64,000 nt of DNA. Origin: Trichobilharzia szidati (lineage: Eukaryota > Platyhelminthes > Trematoda > Strigeidida > Schistosomatidae). Each line of letters starts with the position of its first letter. Position 1 is the stretch's first letter. This document shows, piece after piece, positions 1 to 11,732 of this stretch. The stretch is from positions 122,765,329-122,829,328 of the forward strand of contig OX235271.1 of assembly GCA_944472155.2 (NCBI GenBank), given 5' to 3'. The notes under the pieces are model-generated. The model did not search any database and was not told where the DNA came from. It saw only the letters and a list, made by a program, of their open reading frames with translations. A program made the translations under genes and the position numbers.

Positions 1-204
1 AATGAAATTGTATCCCAATCCACATCCTTGACACTTCGACCTAAAAGGTAGGAGAGATAAGTAACTGTATACAATATCAGGTTCGAAGGTTATTTACACG
101 TACAAATTTTTAGAATATCTTAGATTTAAAACTTACCTCATATGAATGATTCATTTTTGAGGTGTTTTGGAAAGTATTCCATGTTAATTTGCATATTAGA
201 TACA

Positions 205-581
205 TCACAGTGAGACGGTATTATTATTTAACTGGATGACGTTTCGAAGACAATTTATTGTTCATAATCATATCAATTATAATTACACAACTTCAAAACT
301 TGAGTTTTATAGTTTTCTTTATTCTTTCCTATTTGTTGTAGGGATAGTAGAATTTTCCAGATGTCTGGGACAGGTGTTGGATCATGCCTATTACACGTGT
401 TTGCAGTTGATTCGATAAACAAAGTTTCTGTTATCAATCTCTCCCTCCACCCCGTTATACTAGACCTTAAAACTGTCATCTTATCCCATTCTATTATATC
501 GTTGTGTGTAATTGCATGTAGTGAGTGCTATTTCTGAACTATTCTCCGTCATCCAGTAAATAATACTGTTTCACTGTGTGA
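205..581. mobile_element. TIR element E, copy 1 (MITE-like)
   Basis: About 377 bp bounded by imperfect inverted ends: left TCACAGTGAGACGGTATTAT..AACTGGATGACG, right (reverse complement) TCACACAGTGAAACAGTATT..TACTGGATGACG. The core shares GGTGGAGRGAGAG and the stretch TTTGTTTATCGAATCAAC (minus strand) with copies at 9.4 and 44.5 kb. No transposase is visible, so it looks non-autonomous. Short frames on both strands here are by-products. Confidence 0.7.
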
Positions 582-1087
582 ATGCAACATTTCATTATAC
601 AAAATAACATAGATTGTTTAAGTCAGTTTTTAAAGCCTCAGTAGGATTTACTGTCTCCTTATCTGAGGAGTGAAGCTGAACTTTATGACGGTGTAGTAGT
701 TGGTGAGTAGAGCAATAAACAAAGACAAAGAAAAGCACCAGCTGTATTTAAGTTAGTAACTAGATGTAAGGCCATTTAGAGATTTTATGATGCCTGATGA
801 ATTTTGATTAAAATTAAAGAATAGGGTAAGCACATTATGCCGAACAAAACAATCTTATTGTCAAAGACTTTATGCATTTCTCTCACGGGTAGATTGTGTT
901 GCATCTAGGTCGCCTTTACTAGTTTTAGTTGCTGGTTCTATTCTGTATGTGAGTGAAGCGGGAAGTCTTCTTTTCATTTGCCTAACATTATGCATTAAAA
1001 ACAACACGGAGATTACAGTTCTCCTTAGTTCTGTATTTACAAATTCTGTTGAAGAATTACAGGTGTGACAAATTTGGTATTTATCTC

Positions 1088-1285
1088 GAATAAAAGTCTG
1101 CAAAAAGTCATTTAAAGTTTTCTTTATCGACGAAATCATCCTCAGAGGTTGTAATCGTATTTATATTTACTCAATAATAGACCACTATACATTTTTGTTA
1201 AATACAAATACAACCGTACCGCCTCTGAAGTTGATTTCGTCGATAAAGAGAATTTTCTTCACTGAATTTGTCTTTTATTTTCTTC
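1088..1285. repeat. Foldback element G, copy 1
   Basis: Two arms around 1116-1175 and 1190-1255 read as inverted copies of each other, sharing CTTTATCGACGAAATCA and a following TCAGAGG..GTATTTATATTTA block, with a very short spacer. The same arm sequence recurs at 50.8 and 51.1 kb, so it is a dispersed family rather than a chance hairpin. Confidence 0.65.
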
Positions 1286-2947
1286 ATTCTACTTTAGTGG
1301 CTTTCTGTTTAGTTATAAGAAAAATAGTGCACGACTGACTAGTGGTGGTCGTTAACACTCACAAAATTGAATTGATTGGTCTCCGAGGGCGTAATTAATG
1401 TCATATAGGTATTTCTAAAATACTATCACAGCATTTAAAAACAGGTATATTTTAACTCATATTTTGAGACAGGTGATTGTAGATAATCTGCAAGAATTTG
1501 TGAACTATGTATGCTATTGTTAGTATTCATAAGTATGGTGGTTAAATTTACCAGATGGAAGAATTACTTTAAATCCTCTCGAGAAATTTTTTCTCATTTT
1601 AACATATTCGATTAATAAGTTCTCATGTAGTAGTTGTTTTATTGGTAAGTTTGTATGCTCGTTTTGTTCTGTGTAAAACTATAATTCTCACTGTCTTTTG
1701 TTATAATTTAAAGACGGCTGAAAACGGCTTTATCACAACAGTTGATATAAAATTAAATCGCCTCTTACTTTACATTTATAATAATGACTGTGAAAGCACT
1801 CCAATGAACTTAATTTATACCTAATATCTTCAGAAATGCTGCAAAGATATTTTCAAAAGACTTACAATTTGAAATTTGAAGAAAAAGATGTGGACATCAT
1901 TACAAGTAACCGTTTATCAGAGATTTATTGACAGATATCGATCACTAATCAACTGCTTTATGCCATCTTGCATACGACAGTGCAAAGTATATAGCTCAAG
2001 ACAATCAGGTGAAGGAATCACTTTATGATTTGGCCCCAAGTGTGAGAATAAATGGTTCATAGTCTCAAACTTATGTTAATTTGCGATATATCGTGACTAT
2101 CACTCTCGCCATACCCGAGTAACCCTCCTATCTGTGACGAAATTCATCTTCAAATTAACTAAGTCTTCGCAAGTTGACCAACTTGGGATCAAGTTATTTT
2201 TGATTATTAACTAATTTCGAAATAGTTCTAATGAGAATTCATGACTGCTGTGTTTCATCAACTAGAGGACGGCTACTCGCTGGTAACACTGGCTGGTAGT
2301 CGCTTTGTCACTAACTACCAGAAGTTGTAAACAATAGACCATCGGTTTCGGATCCACTGGGTGAATGACGGTGTGATCATCTCAAGTCATGATTGTCATG
2401 GTCTAGATTTTTTCGTGATTCCCTGACATGACAAAGCAAGTATCTAATGATTTTCTATCTTCATTGGTTCACAGGCCGATCATCACTACATTACTGAATG
2501 GAACTTAAAGAATATCAATTATAATTGTAGAAAGTTTATTACTTCTCTTTTGACTCAATAGTATGAAGATGACGACAGCTTGTAATTACTCGTTTTTCAT
2601 GTCTCTCAAAAATTCTCTTGGTTACGTATAAAGGATTATGCTGTTAATATTGAAGTCTGCATTAGTCTACATAACTTGTGCATGCGGAATTTATCCCCTT
2701 TTTGTTTGATCTAACAATGTTTGATAACCTGTTGCAGGATTAAATGTTACAGACATTAAATGTGTTGGGGGTACTGTGACAAATAATTTTGTTAAAATTT
2801 ACAAGTCGTAAATACTGAGCGTAAGGTCTAATCAGTGGTGCTCTACGGCAAACTTATATGTCTACAGTTATATTATAATCACTTATCTTCAACACAAGGT
2901 TTCTAAATGTCTAAGAAAATCAAACAACTGGAACTATCTCCTGTGTG

Positions 2948-3010
2948 ATTGTAGCTCAGTGGTTTAAGCACTAGATTTCCAACCATTTGGTCACAGATTG
3001 GAATCTCTCT
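2948..3010 (+). repeat. Decayed tRNA-like SINE head
   Basis: GTAGCTCAGTGGTTTAAGCA is a near-consensus pol III A box and D arm, followed by an anticodon-arm-like stretch and a decayed B box (CAGATTGGAATCTC). The acceptor stem does not pair, so this is a SINE relic or tRNA pseudogene. Confidence 0.45.
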
Positions 3011-3446
3011 CTTCGCCTACTGTTGTTTTAGCAGCCCAGTAGCATCGTCAAGCCTCAAACAATAGGTGTACTTCATTGTCAGTTATACGTTAAAGCAAGA
3101 GTTTGTTAGGCAATATTTCATTTCACGTTTTCTCCCCTACAATTATGTTCTTCAATAACTGTGTTTGAAATACACTTGAATGATAAGATTTGAATGAGGA
3201 ATAGATTTCGTGTGGTGATTTTTTTTCTGTTGTAAGATAGTCGTTTTGTTAGAGCTAGTATGGTGTCTTTGTTCCTGATTGCTTTTTTGAAAACTATTGA
3301 GTTTAAGCGTATATTTAACCTCCACATCCTTATTACAGAATCTATATCCTTGAAAGACATAAAAAATTATAAATAATATAAAAGCTGTGAAAATATTTTT
3401 ACTTTTACCACTGATTAGATTTAATAAATTTCTGTTCTGAAACCTT

Positions 3447-4379
3447 TCAGATTAGTAAAATAAATCGTAACGGTATGAGAAGAACAATATACAGTAGGTG
3501 AGAATTAAGATTATTCTTACGCAAATATTTATTAATCCTGTTTCTTTTGGCCATCACGTTAGCTTGCGTAACCAATGTATGTACTGCTTCTGCGAAATTT
3601 AAATTTGATGGATTTGTATGCTGGTGGTGATAAGGATTGAGTTTATACTTTCCAAATGAATGGTCATATCCTCTTCTTTCTATTCCTTTACGTGAAGAGT
3701 TCTCACTGAGTTTCCTAAGTTTACTAAACATTGGGTCTATCGTTGAATACTGACTATCTGTTTCAGGTGGATGAGGATAGAAGATTAACTTTTGTTTACT
3801 ACTTGGAATTAAATGCCTATTATTCTCGTCTGTATTCTCACTATCAGTATTATTATTACGATAGACTACTGTTCCATCTGGCATATCTGTGTAGACTTTA
3901 ATCTTATTAACTTGGGGATTTCGATGTACCTGTGGTGTTACAGTGGAATTTTGTAGCCTATATTGATGATATGAATCAGGATAGTATATGTAATCTGTAC
4001 TTGTTGTAGTGGTCAGAGAATTGTCCGAATTTCTCAATATATAACTGTCTGTTAATTGTGCATCTCTCTCATTATCGCCTTCCATATCATCATTCCCACT
4101 GGTAACATTTACATCTTCATGAATATCACCTTGTTGAATATATGATGCTTTATCATACTTCTCAGCTGGTGATATAACAATATTCGGATAGTTTTGTCTG
4201 GCGTTATTATTATGGTTGTTGTTTGTGATCTCAGTGTTCCTATTGTTTTTAACCATTTTGTCCAGATTGTTTTCATCTTTCAGTTGCTGTTGTTTAGTCT
4301 GAATTAACTTTTCTCTTAGTTCATTTGCATGAGTTTTGTATTTTGTAGCAACGTCTTTGTTATTATACTCCGTAGCCAT
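3447..4379 (-). CDS. Cav2: Calcium channel alpha-1, last exon: Asn-rich C-terminal tail
   Basis: A 310-codon open frame to TAA at 3447. An acceptor (catatatttag) abuts its first ATG, and phase 0 matches the end of the IQ exon, so the ATG is more likely an internal Met than a start. The protein is hydrophilic and low in complexity: a basic/Gln helix (NELREKLIQTKQQQLKDENN), an Asn-rich run, Tyr/Thr/Ser-rich stretches and a more ordered end (LNFAEAVHTLVTQANVMAKR). The last residues turn hydrophobic (LLYIVLLIPLRFILLI), unusual for a cytosolic tail; a GTAAGA donor near 3521 could remove them. A weak ATTAAA signal lies about 22 bp past the stop. I infer channel membership from phase and position; tail sequences are poorly conserved. 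Confidence 0.72.
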   Translation of the reverse strand: MATEYNNKDVATKYKTHANELREKLIQTKQQQLKDENNLDKMVKNNRNTEITNNNHNNNARQNYPNIVISPAEKYDKASYIQQGDIHEDVNVTSGNDDMEGDNERDAQLTDSYILRNSDNSLTTTTSTDYIYYPDSYHQYRLQNSTVTPQVHRNPQVNKIKVYTDMPDGTVVYRNNNTDSENTDENNRHLIPSSKQKLIFYPHPPETDSQYSTIDPMFSKLRKLSENSSRKGIERRGYDHSFGKYKLNPYHHQHTNPSNLNFAEAVHTLVTQANVMAKRNRINKYLRKNNLNSHLLYIVLLIPLRFILLI

Positions 4380-7300
4380 CTAAATATATGAAATTAACAA
4401 AAGGAGTTATCACCATTATTATATTTAGTGAACTACAGCATTTTCAAATAAAGATTATAATCTTTGATGAAATTTTATAGATACTTGTGATACGAAAATA
4501 CTAAGCTTTATTTACACTACTGTCAAGATTTATGTATCTATAGCGAGGAAAATCCCGAGTGCTTATGAGTATTACCAGGCTTTAAATAATTAGAGTAAAG
4601 TTTTCAACAACGTTTTAGTGTCCTGCTTTATTCAAACCCCGAAGGCCAATTTTCGAATGATAGAGGCGTAAAGGTAATATTGATCTACTGACGGAATCAG
4701 TGTGGTGTCAGTAACCACGCCTTCCACAGATGGCTATCTATATTCCTCACTAACTCAGATGCAAGAACTGTGCATCCCGCTCTATCCTCCTACGGTTTTT
4801 GGGTCGCTTTAGATAGGATTATGAATTACGAGTACATCTGTGTAAGTAGATTAGAAAGAATCCCATATGGCTCTGTGATTAAGTAAAACTAGTTCCTATT
4901 TTCAATGAGATAAAGCAAGAAGACTAGCTTCCTCGACATGGTCAGTCGGATCAATCATTTCTGTCGTGATCATTTAGGTCATTTTGAGAATAAAAGAGAA
5001 CACGGGACAACGATGTTTTTAAGACCTATTTCTTCACAAAACAACATTAGGTAAGTAACTACTAGAAACTCTCAAGCTGTTTAGTTCTCATTTGAGTATC
5101 TTCAGCAGGGTACAGTCGCGATCAGACAAAGGATCAAACTCATAATCTTCAAGGCACCAGATAAGCAAATTATAATCCAATTATTGGGCTGGAGTCTACC
5201 AATCATTGTATTCTAACTCCCATGAAATTGCTATATAACACCTACGCCGCTTAGTGCAAGTGATGAGTAGTCTTTACACTCCACCTGGTGATTCCCAGCA
5301 GGTGCAGCATATAAGGTTTCAAGTTATTTTTTATGATCACTAAATTACTACTAATTATCCCTTTACTGTTGATTGGGATTCTCCAATGAATAGCCCATAT
5401 CTGTAAAGCGGATATCCTGTCACGAATAATCAATCTTATAAATTGTTTACAAGAATCTTACATGATCCATTTCCATATTGCTGACTGATCGAAGATCTAC
5501 TCTGCTACCATAACGTGAATGTTCTGTACTAGGGTTCGCTAAACGACCGCTACTGTGAAATGGACTTGAAGTAAAATAAATTGAAAAAAATATTTATGTA
5601 AATATGTGTATATATGGGTTTTATTCTTTTAAACATAATATTATAATGGAAAAAGTATGTAAATTATAAAGTCACAGATGAAAATTCTTTCTAATGACCA
5701 AACTTGGGGCACCAGTGTATGTGTCTCAGCTACTTTATTTTTGATTTATTTACACAATGGTAAAACATTAACAGGTTAGGCAGATTATTTAATACTGACT
5801 AAATTTCATTGTTAAATTATTCCTGATAAGTTTGTGAGAACGCCTCATTATTCTTGACTTTTAATTTGTTGTATATATAGATGACGATTAGTGTTTAAGA
5901 GAAATTTTAGTTTAAAGCAAACTTAAACTGTGTACCTGTAGGTCACCAATTAGACTCTCTTTTCAATGACCTGACAAGATATTCAATTCAGTTTAACACT
6001 GCACCATTTGCTCAGTCAGGTGTTCTAGCCCCAACGTGAATATCGTATTTTTCTTTCCCCAAAGTTATATAAGGGCTAGTTCATTAGATAATCAAAAATA
6101 GTTCCTCTGGTGTAATGATCGTTCAAAGTACTTGACTTTCGAGCTATATAAATATGCTTAAAAATATATACACCAACCGTAATAACTGAATAACTCGGGA
6201 AATTTATTTTCTGAATCACAACAGAAGAACTCAAAACACTTCCTTGAAAAGAAGCTCAGTTATTATGTCTTGCTCCTACATTATCATTAAACATAACAAT
6301 ATATAGTCCATCGTATAAATAGTAAGCAGGAGTACACAGAACAATGAGACTAGTGTAATCTATTATTTCAAATGTGATCAGTTTATTGTTACCTAACATA
6401 TCTGGACAAAGAAAGATACATGAATTTGTCAAAGTACCGCGCTTTACGTTATGACCAAGTGTAAGACATAGCTGCAATGAATATGTATGTCCCTCTTATG
6501 TTACATTTCAAAAGCAGAATAGTTAGCCCGTTTGATAGGTTTACATAAATCATTCAGAATACAAGTACTGCGAGGTAATATCTCAAATGATATCCGTTGG
6601 GGTGATGCACATTGATAGGATGTGACCAAAATTGAAATCGACATTTTAAGTCAATGGCCGCAGAGGTAGGAGTGTTTATTCCTCAAATCTGGATTTAGTT
6701 TATGTTGTCAACATAAAATGACTTCATTGGACGACTTGTTTAACCTTGGGCCAATCGCCAACCAATCAGAATAATTTGTTCTCCTCTGAACTAGCAGAAC
6801 TTTAATTTGGCTAATAATGTATAAATATGTTGTTTTTCCTTAATAAAAGCTCTTTATCAAGTCTGTTATCTTCTCCCGTTACAGGCTTACAAAGTACTTT
6901 TGAATGTCAGTTAATTAAGATTTTAAGATACTGAAGTTTATTTTAACCGAAATAAGAGGATGCATATCACTAAAATACCAAGTACCGGCTAACAGCACAG
7001 AAGGAGAAAATAAAGTGCAGCTTTCCTGTCATATTCAATCGTTAATATCCGTTTCCAAGGCATAATTTTTTAAACAGAAAACACTATTTTTCTAATTCTT
7101 AAGGATGAATTTTGAAGGTTAAGTGAATATACATTTTGGCAGCTTAAGAAGACTTATTCACTCACCAATTTGTTTCTAGCTGTCAGGTCAACAGTTTAAC
7201 TCTAATTTTAAAAAAACATCAAGGGAAAGGAACGGTTATTTATTGGCTAAGTTTTTTGGCTCAGTTGGCAACCCGCGTTTGTTGTTATAGTTGATTTACT

Positions 7301-8760
7301 TCGCCAATTATCAATCAACAATCATTTTTGCACAGTTCTCCAGCTGGTTTTATGTGACAGAAATTTTCATATAGAACGAACTACAAAATTGTTGAGTAAA
7401 TCTGTTCACCTTTATAGAAAACTTCAGATTTCGAACATTGAAGACAACCATACATGGAAACCTTCAGCTGAGGATGATAAATCTTTGGTGTTCTTCAAAT
7501 TTCATATTCATGCTTATTAAAGAAGCTAGTTATGTGTAGGCTTACATCACAAACATAAAATTAAAAGAAGAACTAATTTCAAACATATTCACCTATTGTA
7601 TAAACCAAATAACCTAGACAAACTATACGGAAATCGTGGTCTCTTAGTTTTAATCAATAAATATTATATAACATGTCAATAGATTATACAGACAACTAAA
7701 CTTACTCATGTCCTAACATTTGAGTTAAACATGCTTCAAGTATAGGTTTCTGTAGAAAGAAAATGATTCGTTTGAATTATAATAATAAGAATATAAATGA
7801 CTAGTAATAAGTAACAAGTAATCAAAACTCATTTTTCAGGTCAATTTTCTGTTCAAAGAAAGCGGTACTATTGACAGTATTCTATATGACATAAATTGCA
7901 TTAGTTCATAACAAGCTTTACCAGTATTGCATTTTTCGTAATTAATTGAAAGACGTTCCGGAGATAATGTAGAAAGCTTTAGTTTTTGAAACTGTACTTA
8001 GCAGAAAATAACTTTTGACCAGGGAAGAACTAACAAAGATTCTCATGCTTCTTATATATTCATAAATATCATGCTGGAAAAATATACCTCTAGGAAATTT
8101 AATCAGTTTGAATCGTTAAATGCTTAGTGTATTATTTTAAATTGATTCAAAAGTTGGGCATTTATCCCCTTATAAAAATGTCACAAATGCGTTCACCCAA
8201 TAGTCTTAACTCTAGATGAATCATTCTCAAATGGGATCAGGTTATTAACTTGATTCTGTTCATGTCCGATATATTCACCTAGTATTCAGACTACTGAATA
8301 AAGCTGTGTTGCTTTAAAAAATTTGTTCTGTCCCTGAATCTCACTAAGGAAATCATCTATAATTGAATTACACATACACACAGCTGATAAGTACAAAAGG
8401 CTTTTCTTGGATTCTTATGGTACACACCACCAAATAAATATCAAACTGAAAACTGTTCAAAAATCCACGTATCCATTCTTAAAGTCAATCGAAGCAAAGG
8501 TCAATCCTATTCAAAGGAAATAATAAAGAAATACGAATACAGGTAAATAACGTCACAGTCTGAAGGAAGTAGTTAGCTAACCTATGCTTTATGAAAAGCA
8601 TATCTTTACTGTTGACTTTATAAAAATAATGTGGAAATGGTGCATCATCTGTGTGCATATTTTTTATCACTGTGTATTCATAAAAGATGTGCCTTTTATA
8701 CCTGCATAACTATGTATTCATGTAAGTGCAAAACTTGGGCCCTGTGGTAGAATGTAATTC

Positions 8761-9614
8761 TAAATATCACACAGTGATGCAGTATTAACAACTAGATGAC
8801 GTTTCGAGCATAAATTATTGCTCATAATCAATTGCTAATCTAATTTTTTCTATGGGTCCTCATACATTGCTGAATAAATTTAGGTGGGTAGTTATGCACT
8901 AGTAATATTTCCTTTACTTGTTTGATTTCATTACATAAATCTTCTGGCCTAATTATGTAGACATTTAACTAATCCTATCTGTACCGATTCCGGATGGGAT
9001 AAATTAAAGTCTAAGAAAACGAACAAGGTGAGTTGGCCATGCTAGACTGCAAAATAAAACGAAAACAAGATGGTGGGTTAGATACCAGCATTTATAGGAA
9101 ACCGACACACTAATAAATACACACGGGTGGCATTTAAACCAACCAACTCAGTCAGTTTGTAGGATTAAGGGCCCGGTAGAAATGCCATATAATAAATGTG
9201 GGGTCAATTAGATTATCGGAACATAGGAATTTAGCTGAAGCTAGAATGATTGACCCTGTTAAGTTAAATAATGTAGCAAAACGCTCAGCCATTGCAATGC
9301 ATTCACTTGCATGTTATCACACAATAAGGTAGGATAGAGTGAAAGTATTAAGAAGTAATATAGTTAGGTGGAGAGAGAGAGGTTAATCACTGAATCTTTG
9401 TTTATCGATTCAATACCGCACACGTGTAATCGAAATGAAGCAACGCCTATACCGGAGATATGAAAAGTGGCAACAAAAAACAAGGGGGAGAGGGAGAAGA
9501 ATACATGTATAAAACAAATCATGCAGTCGTGTGACCAATTGATATGATTATGAGTAGTAGTGTATGCTCAAAACATCATCCAGTTGTTGATACTGCATCA
9601 CCGTATGATATTTA
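8761..9614. mobile_element. TIR element E, copy 2, about 854 bp
   Basis: The two ends are inverted copies over roughly 70 bp: left starts TAAATATCACACAGTGATGC, right (reverse complement) TAAATATCATACGGTGATGC, both followed by AGTATYAACAACTRGATGAYG and a GAGCATA..CTCATAATCA block. The core near 9370 has the family E motif GGTGGAGAGAGAG..CTTTGTTTATCGATTCAA. It encloses a decayed reverse-transcriptase fragment (9027-9130). No target duplication was confirmed at the ends. Confidence 0.75.
9027..9130 (+). pseudogene. Penelope-like reverse transcriptase fragment
   Basis: Plus-strand translation gives LAMLDCKIKRKQDGGLDTSI then YRKPTH, after which two bases are missing (expected THTNKYT). The LD..(I/V)KR..DGGL.TS(I/V)YRKPTHT pattern is a hallmark of the Penelope-like RT core. 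It is a short frameshifted relic inside TIR element E2. Confidence 0.7.
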
Positions 9615-9965
9615 AAATAAACTTATCTAAGATTGAGTAACTGTGAATCCAATTGCTTAATGTTGTAGTGAATGCTTTCTCATAAATTAATTGAAAACAA
9701 CCATAAGGATTCAACTGAATATGTCGAGGGAGCGAAACTACCAAGATCTGTACTGAACATTAGAATGTGTCATATTAACGTTAGAATGTAACCAACTGAC
9801 CATTTAAATTTTAATATTACTACCTAATTCAAATTTTAGTAGGCAGTGGAAAATATATTTAGGTCTAAATTTAGGATAGTTGATTGGAAATTAGGCTTAT
9901 ATTATTTCAGGTCTTTATTTGAATCGGTTATCAAGTAATTAAAAGTTGATTTAAGCAAAACTTAC

Positions 9966-10081
9966 AGTACTCAATTGATGTAAACTGCCTTTATTCCCAC
10001 TTGACTTATTCAACTGCCAATTTTCATAAATCAGTAGTCCCGCATATATTTTGCCAACAGTTAAACGAGTGAATGTATACT
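9966..10081 (-). CDS. Cav2: Calcium channel alpha-1, exon: IQ calmodulin-binding motif
   Basis: Starts with 2 nt completing Glu after acceptor tttcaaaag and ends phase 0 at ACT before GTAAGT. Encodes [20 protein letters not shown] then [32 protein letters not shown] aligns with [20 protein letters not shown] of vertebrate Cav2, where Ca2+/calmodulin binds. The motif has W-Q-L-N-K where vertebrates have Y-R-Q-S-K, so the basic residue following the helix is displaced. Confidence 0.92.
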
Positions 10082-10139
10082 CTTTTGAAATAAAAAAAAT
10101 ATAAATTAAATACATTTCTATACTTGTTATTCGCTTTTT

Positions 10140-10140
10140 C

Positions 10141-10175
<35 letters not shown>

Positions 10176-10181
10176 ATATAT
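10140..10181. repeat. (AT)n microsatellite
   Basis: About 42 bp of AT dinucleotide repeat with one phase break, directly upstream (in gene sense) of the IQ-motif exon. Confidence 0.95.
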
Positions 10182-10841
10182 CTTCAATACATATCCTCGC
10201 AAATTGTAGCGTCGTATTCTCCTGCTATGGTGGTTTAATGACAAATCTTAGTTTTTATATGGTTTTTAAATGAAATTTTGTATGAAAAAATTGTTTTCGG
10301 ATCTACAGATCGTTGGTGACATTATATTCTTGAACTGCATTACATTTGCTGCACCTGTATCAGAAAATGTTGCGTGATACTGATATCTGAGCAATTTAAT
10401 AGATTAAAGGATGCAGTAAGTTCAAATTTAAGCGTATATTTTTGGATTTTCATGATATCGTGAAGGTATATTTGACCTATTTGTTGGAACGCGGCGCTAC
10501 CCGCCGGAAAAAGGTTGCACCACTTCAAAAAGGGGGATGTGCCATATAATCGCCTGATTATCTTAAGTATCTGCTTCGGTAATTAATTCTAAAAGCATAT
10601 ATTTTTTTGTTTTTTGTTTACATGCTTCTATTTATGAAGTTATGACGTTAATTTACTTAGAGTAGTTAGCAGAATAGAAAACACTAATTCCAAAGGTGAT
10701 AGAATTAAAAAAACATCAGTTACGTGAATACCACCTTTAACATTGTACAAAGTACTTACAAAGAATGATCGAAATGTACCTAATGTGATTCTCCAAATAA
10801 CATCATTGCAATAAATTATAATGTTTATTTGCATGAAACTA

Positions 10842-11030
10842 CATACTACTGACTCGTTGATATGAGTAGTTGGATAGCACTCACATCAACCAGTAGTGTT
10901 TGCTAGCCTAGTCTAAGTGATCTAAACATCGGGCAGACGTTTGCGACCAAGCTCATCAGTGGGCTACCCGACCTGAGCCAGTTCGCACCACCCGATATCT
11001 GGCTACCTACTTGGACAAACTGGTAATTCT
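10842..11030. repeat. Family F foldback fragment
   Basis: CATACTACTGACTSGYTGA.. followed by ACATCAACCAGTAGTGYTTGCTA and AAACATCGG matches the left arm of the 48.8 kb foldback element. Only one arm is present here, with a diverged continuation (GCCAGTTCGCACCACCCGAT). Confidence 0.65.
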
Positions 11031-11732
11031 ATATATCAGTTTGCGAATTTGATTTATTGTAACGTTTATTTTTTCTAAAACGTAAACTGGTTATGAAAAA
11101 ACTTTCTTCAGCATTATCCTTGAGTGGAAAAATTCCATTGATTTCTGAGGTACTATTAAAACACAACAATGTAGTACTCCTGTAACATCCATATCCTGAT
11201 GTAAAAATATCTTAAATATCATGGAGGTGTACTTCAGGTTGGTGAATTAACTGTTAGTCTTTTATTATTCGATACATTTTCGAAATTGTCTTGCAAATAA
11301 AGTTACGAACTTATTGATGACATTTAAGCGTATCAGTTCAGTCATGTGATGCAAAAGGGAGACGAACAAAGTCAGTCTTTAGAGTCTAGACGGTACCTGC
11401 ATTTAGTCTTCATTGCTTACAACGTTTTAAAATCAAATGCAAATAGATTTACTAGAAGGAGGCTCTTTACTCCACTACGTTTTTAAAAAAAAACATGTTT
11501 CCTATCACATTCATATGTGTTTGTTTCAGTTTTTTTCACTATCTTTTTCTGTCCTGTTTCAAAAAGTGACGACTGAAAGTAATGCATATCTATGAATTTC
11601 AGTCAAACAGTCAATTCTTGCTGATGATGACCAACACTGTTTTTTATGAAAAATGTCAGACTTATTTTACTCTGATATGCAGTCTAGCTTTGATATTTCA
11701 CTATCCTAATTAAAGAATTTTATTTGGTTACA

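Larger units (their letters stand above)
1..3446. other. 3' flank of the channel gene
   Basis: No convincing gene. It holds TIR element E1 (205-581), foldback G1 (1088-1285) and a decayed tRNA-like head at 2948-3010, all listed separately. An 89-codon minus-strand frame at 870-1139 (contains MKRRLPASLTYRIEPATKTS) runs into foldback G1; I do not recognise it, and it may be a repeat fragment. If the last channel exon is spliced further, its continuation would have to lie here. Confidence 0.6.
4380..9965 (-). other. Last channel intron, 5.6 kb
   Basis: GT-AG intron between the IQ exon and the tail exon. It contains TIR element E2 (8761-9614) with an embedded Penelope-like fragment. Low-copy-looking sequence with damaged tRNA- or repeat-like stretches (about 4560-5540) has no family I can name. 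No exon-like frame with splice sites was seen. Confidence 0.6.
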
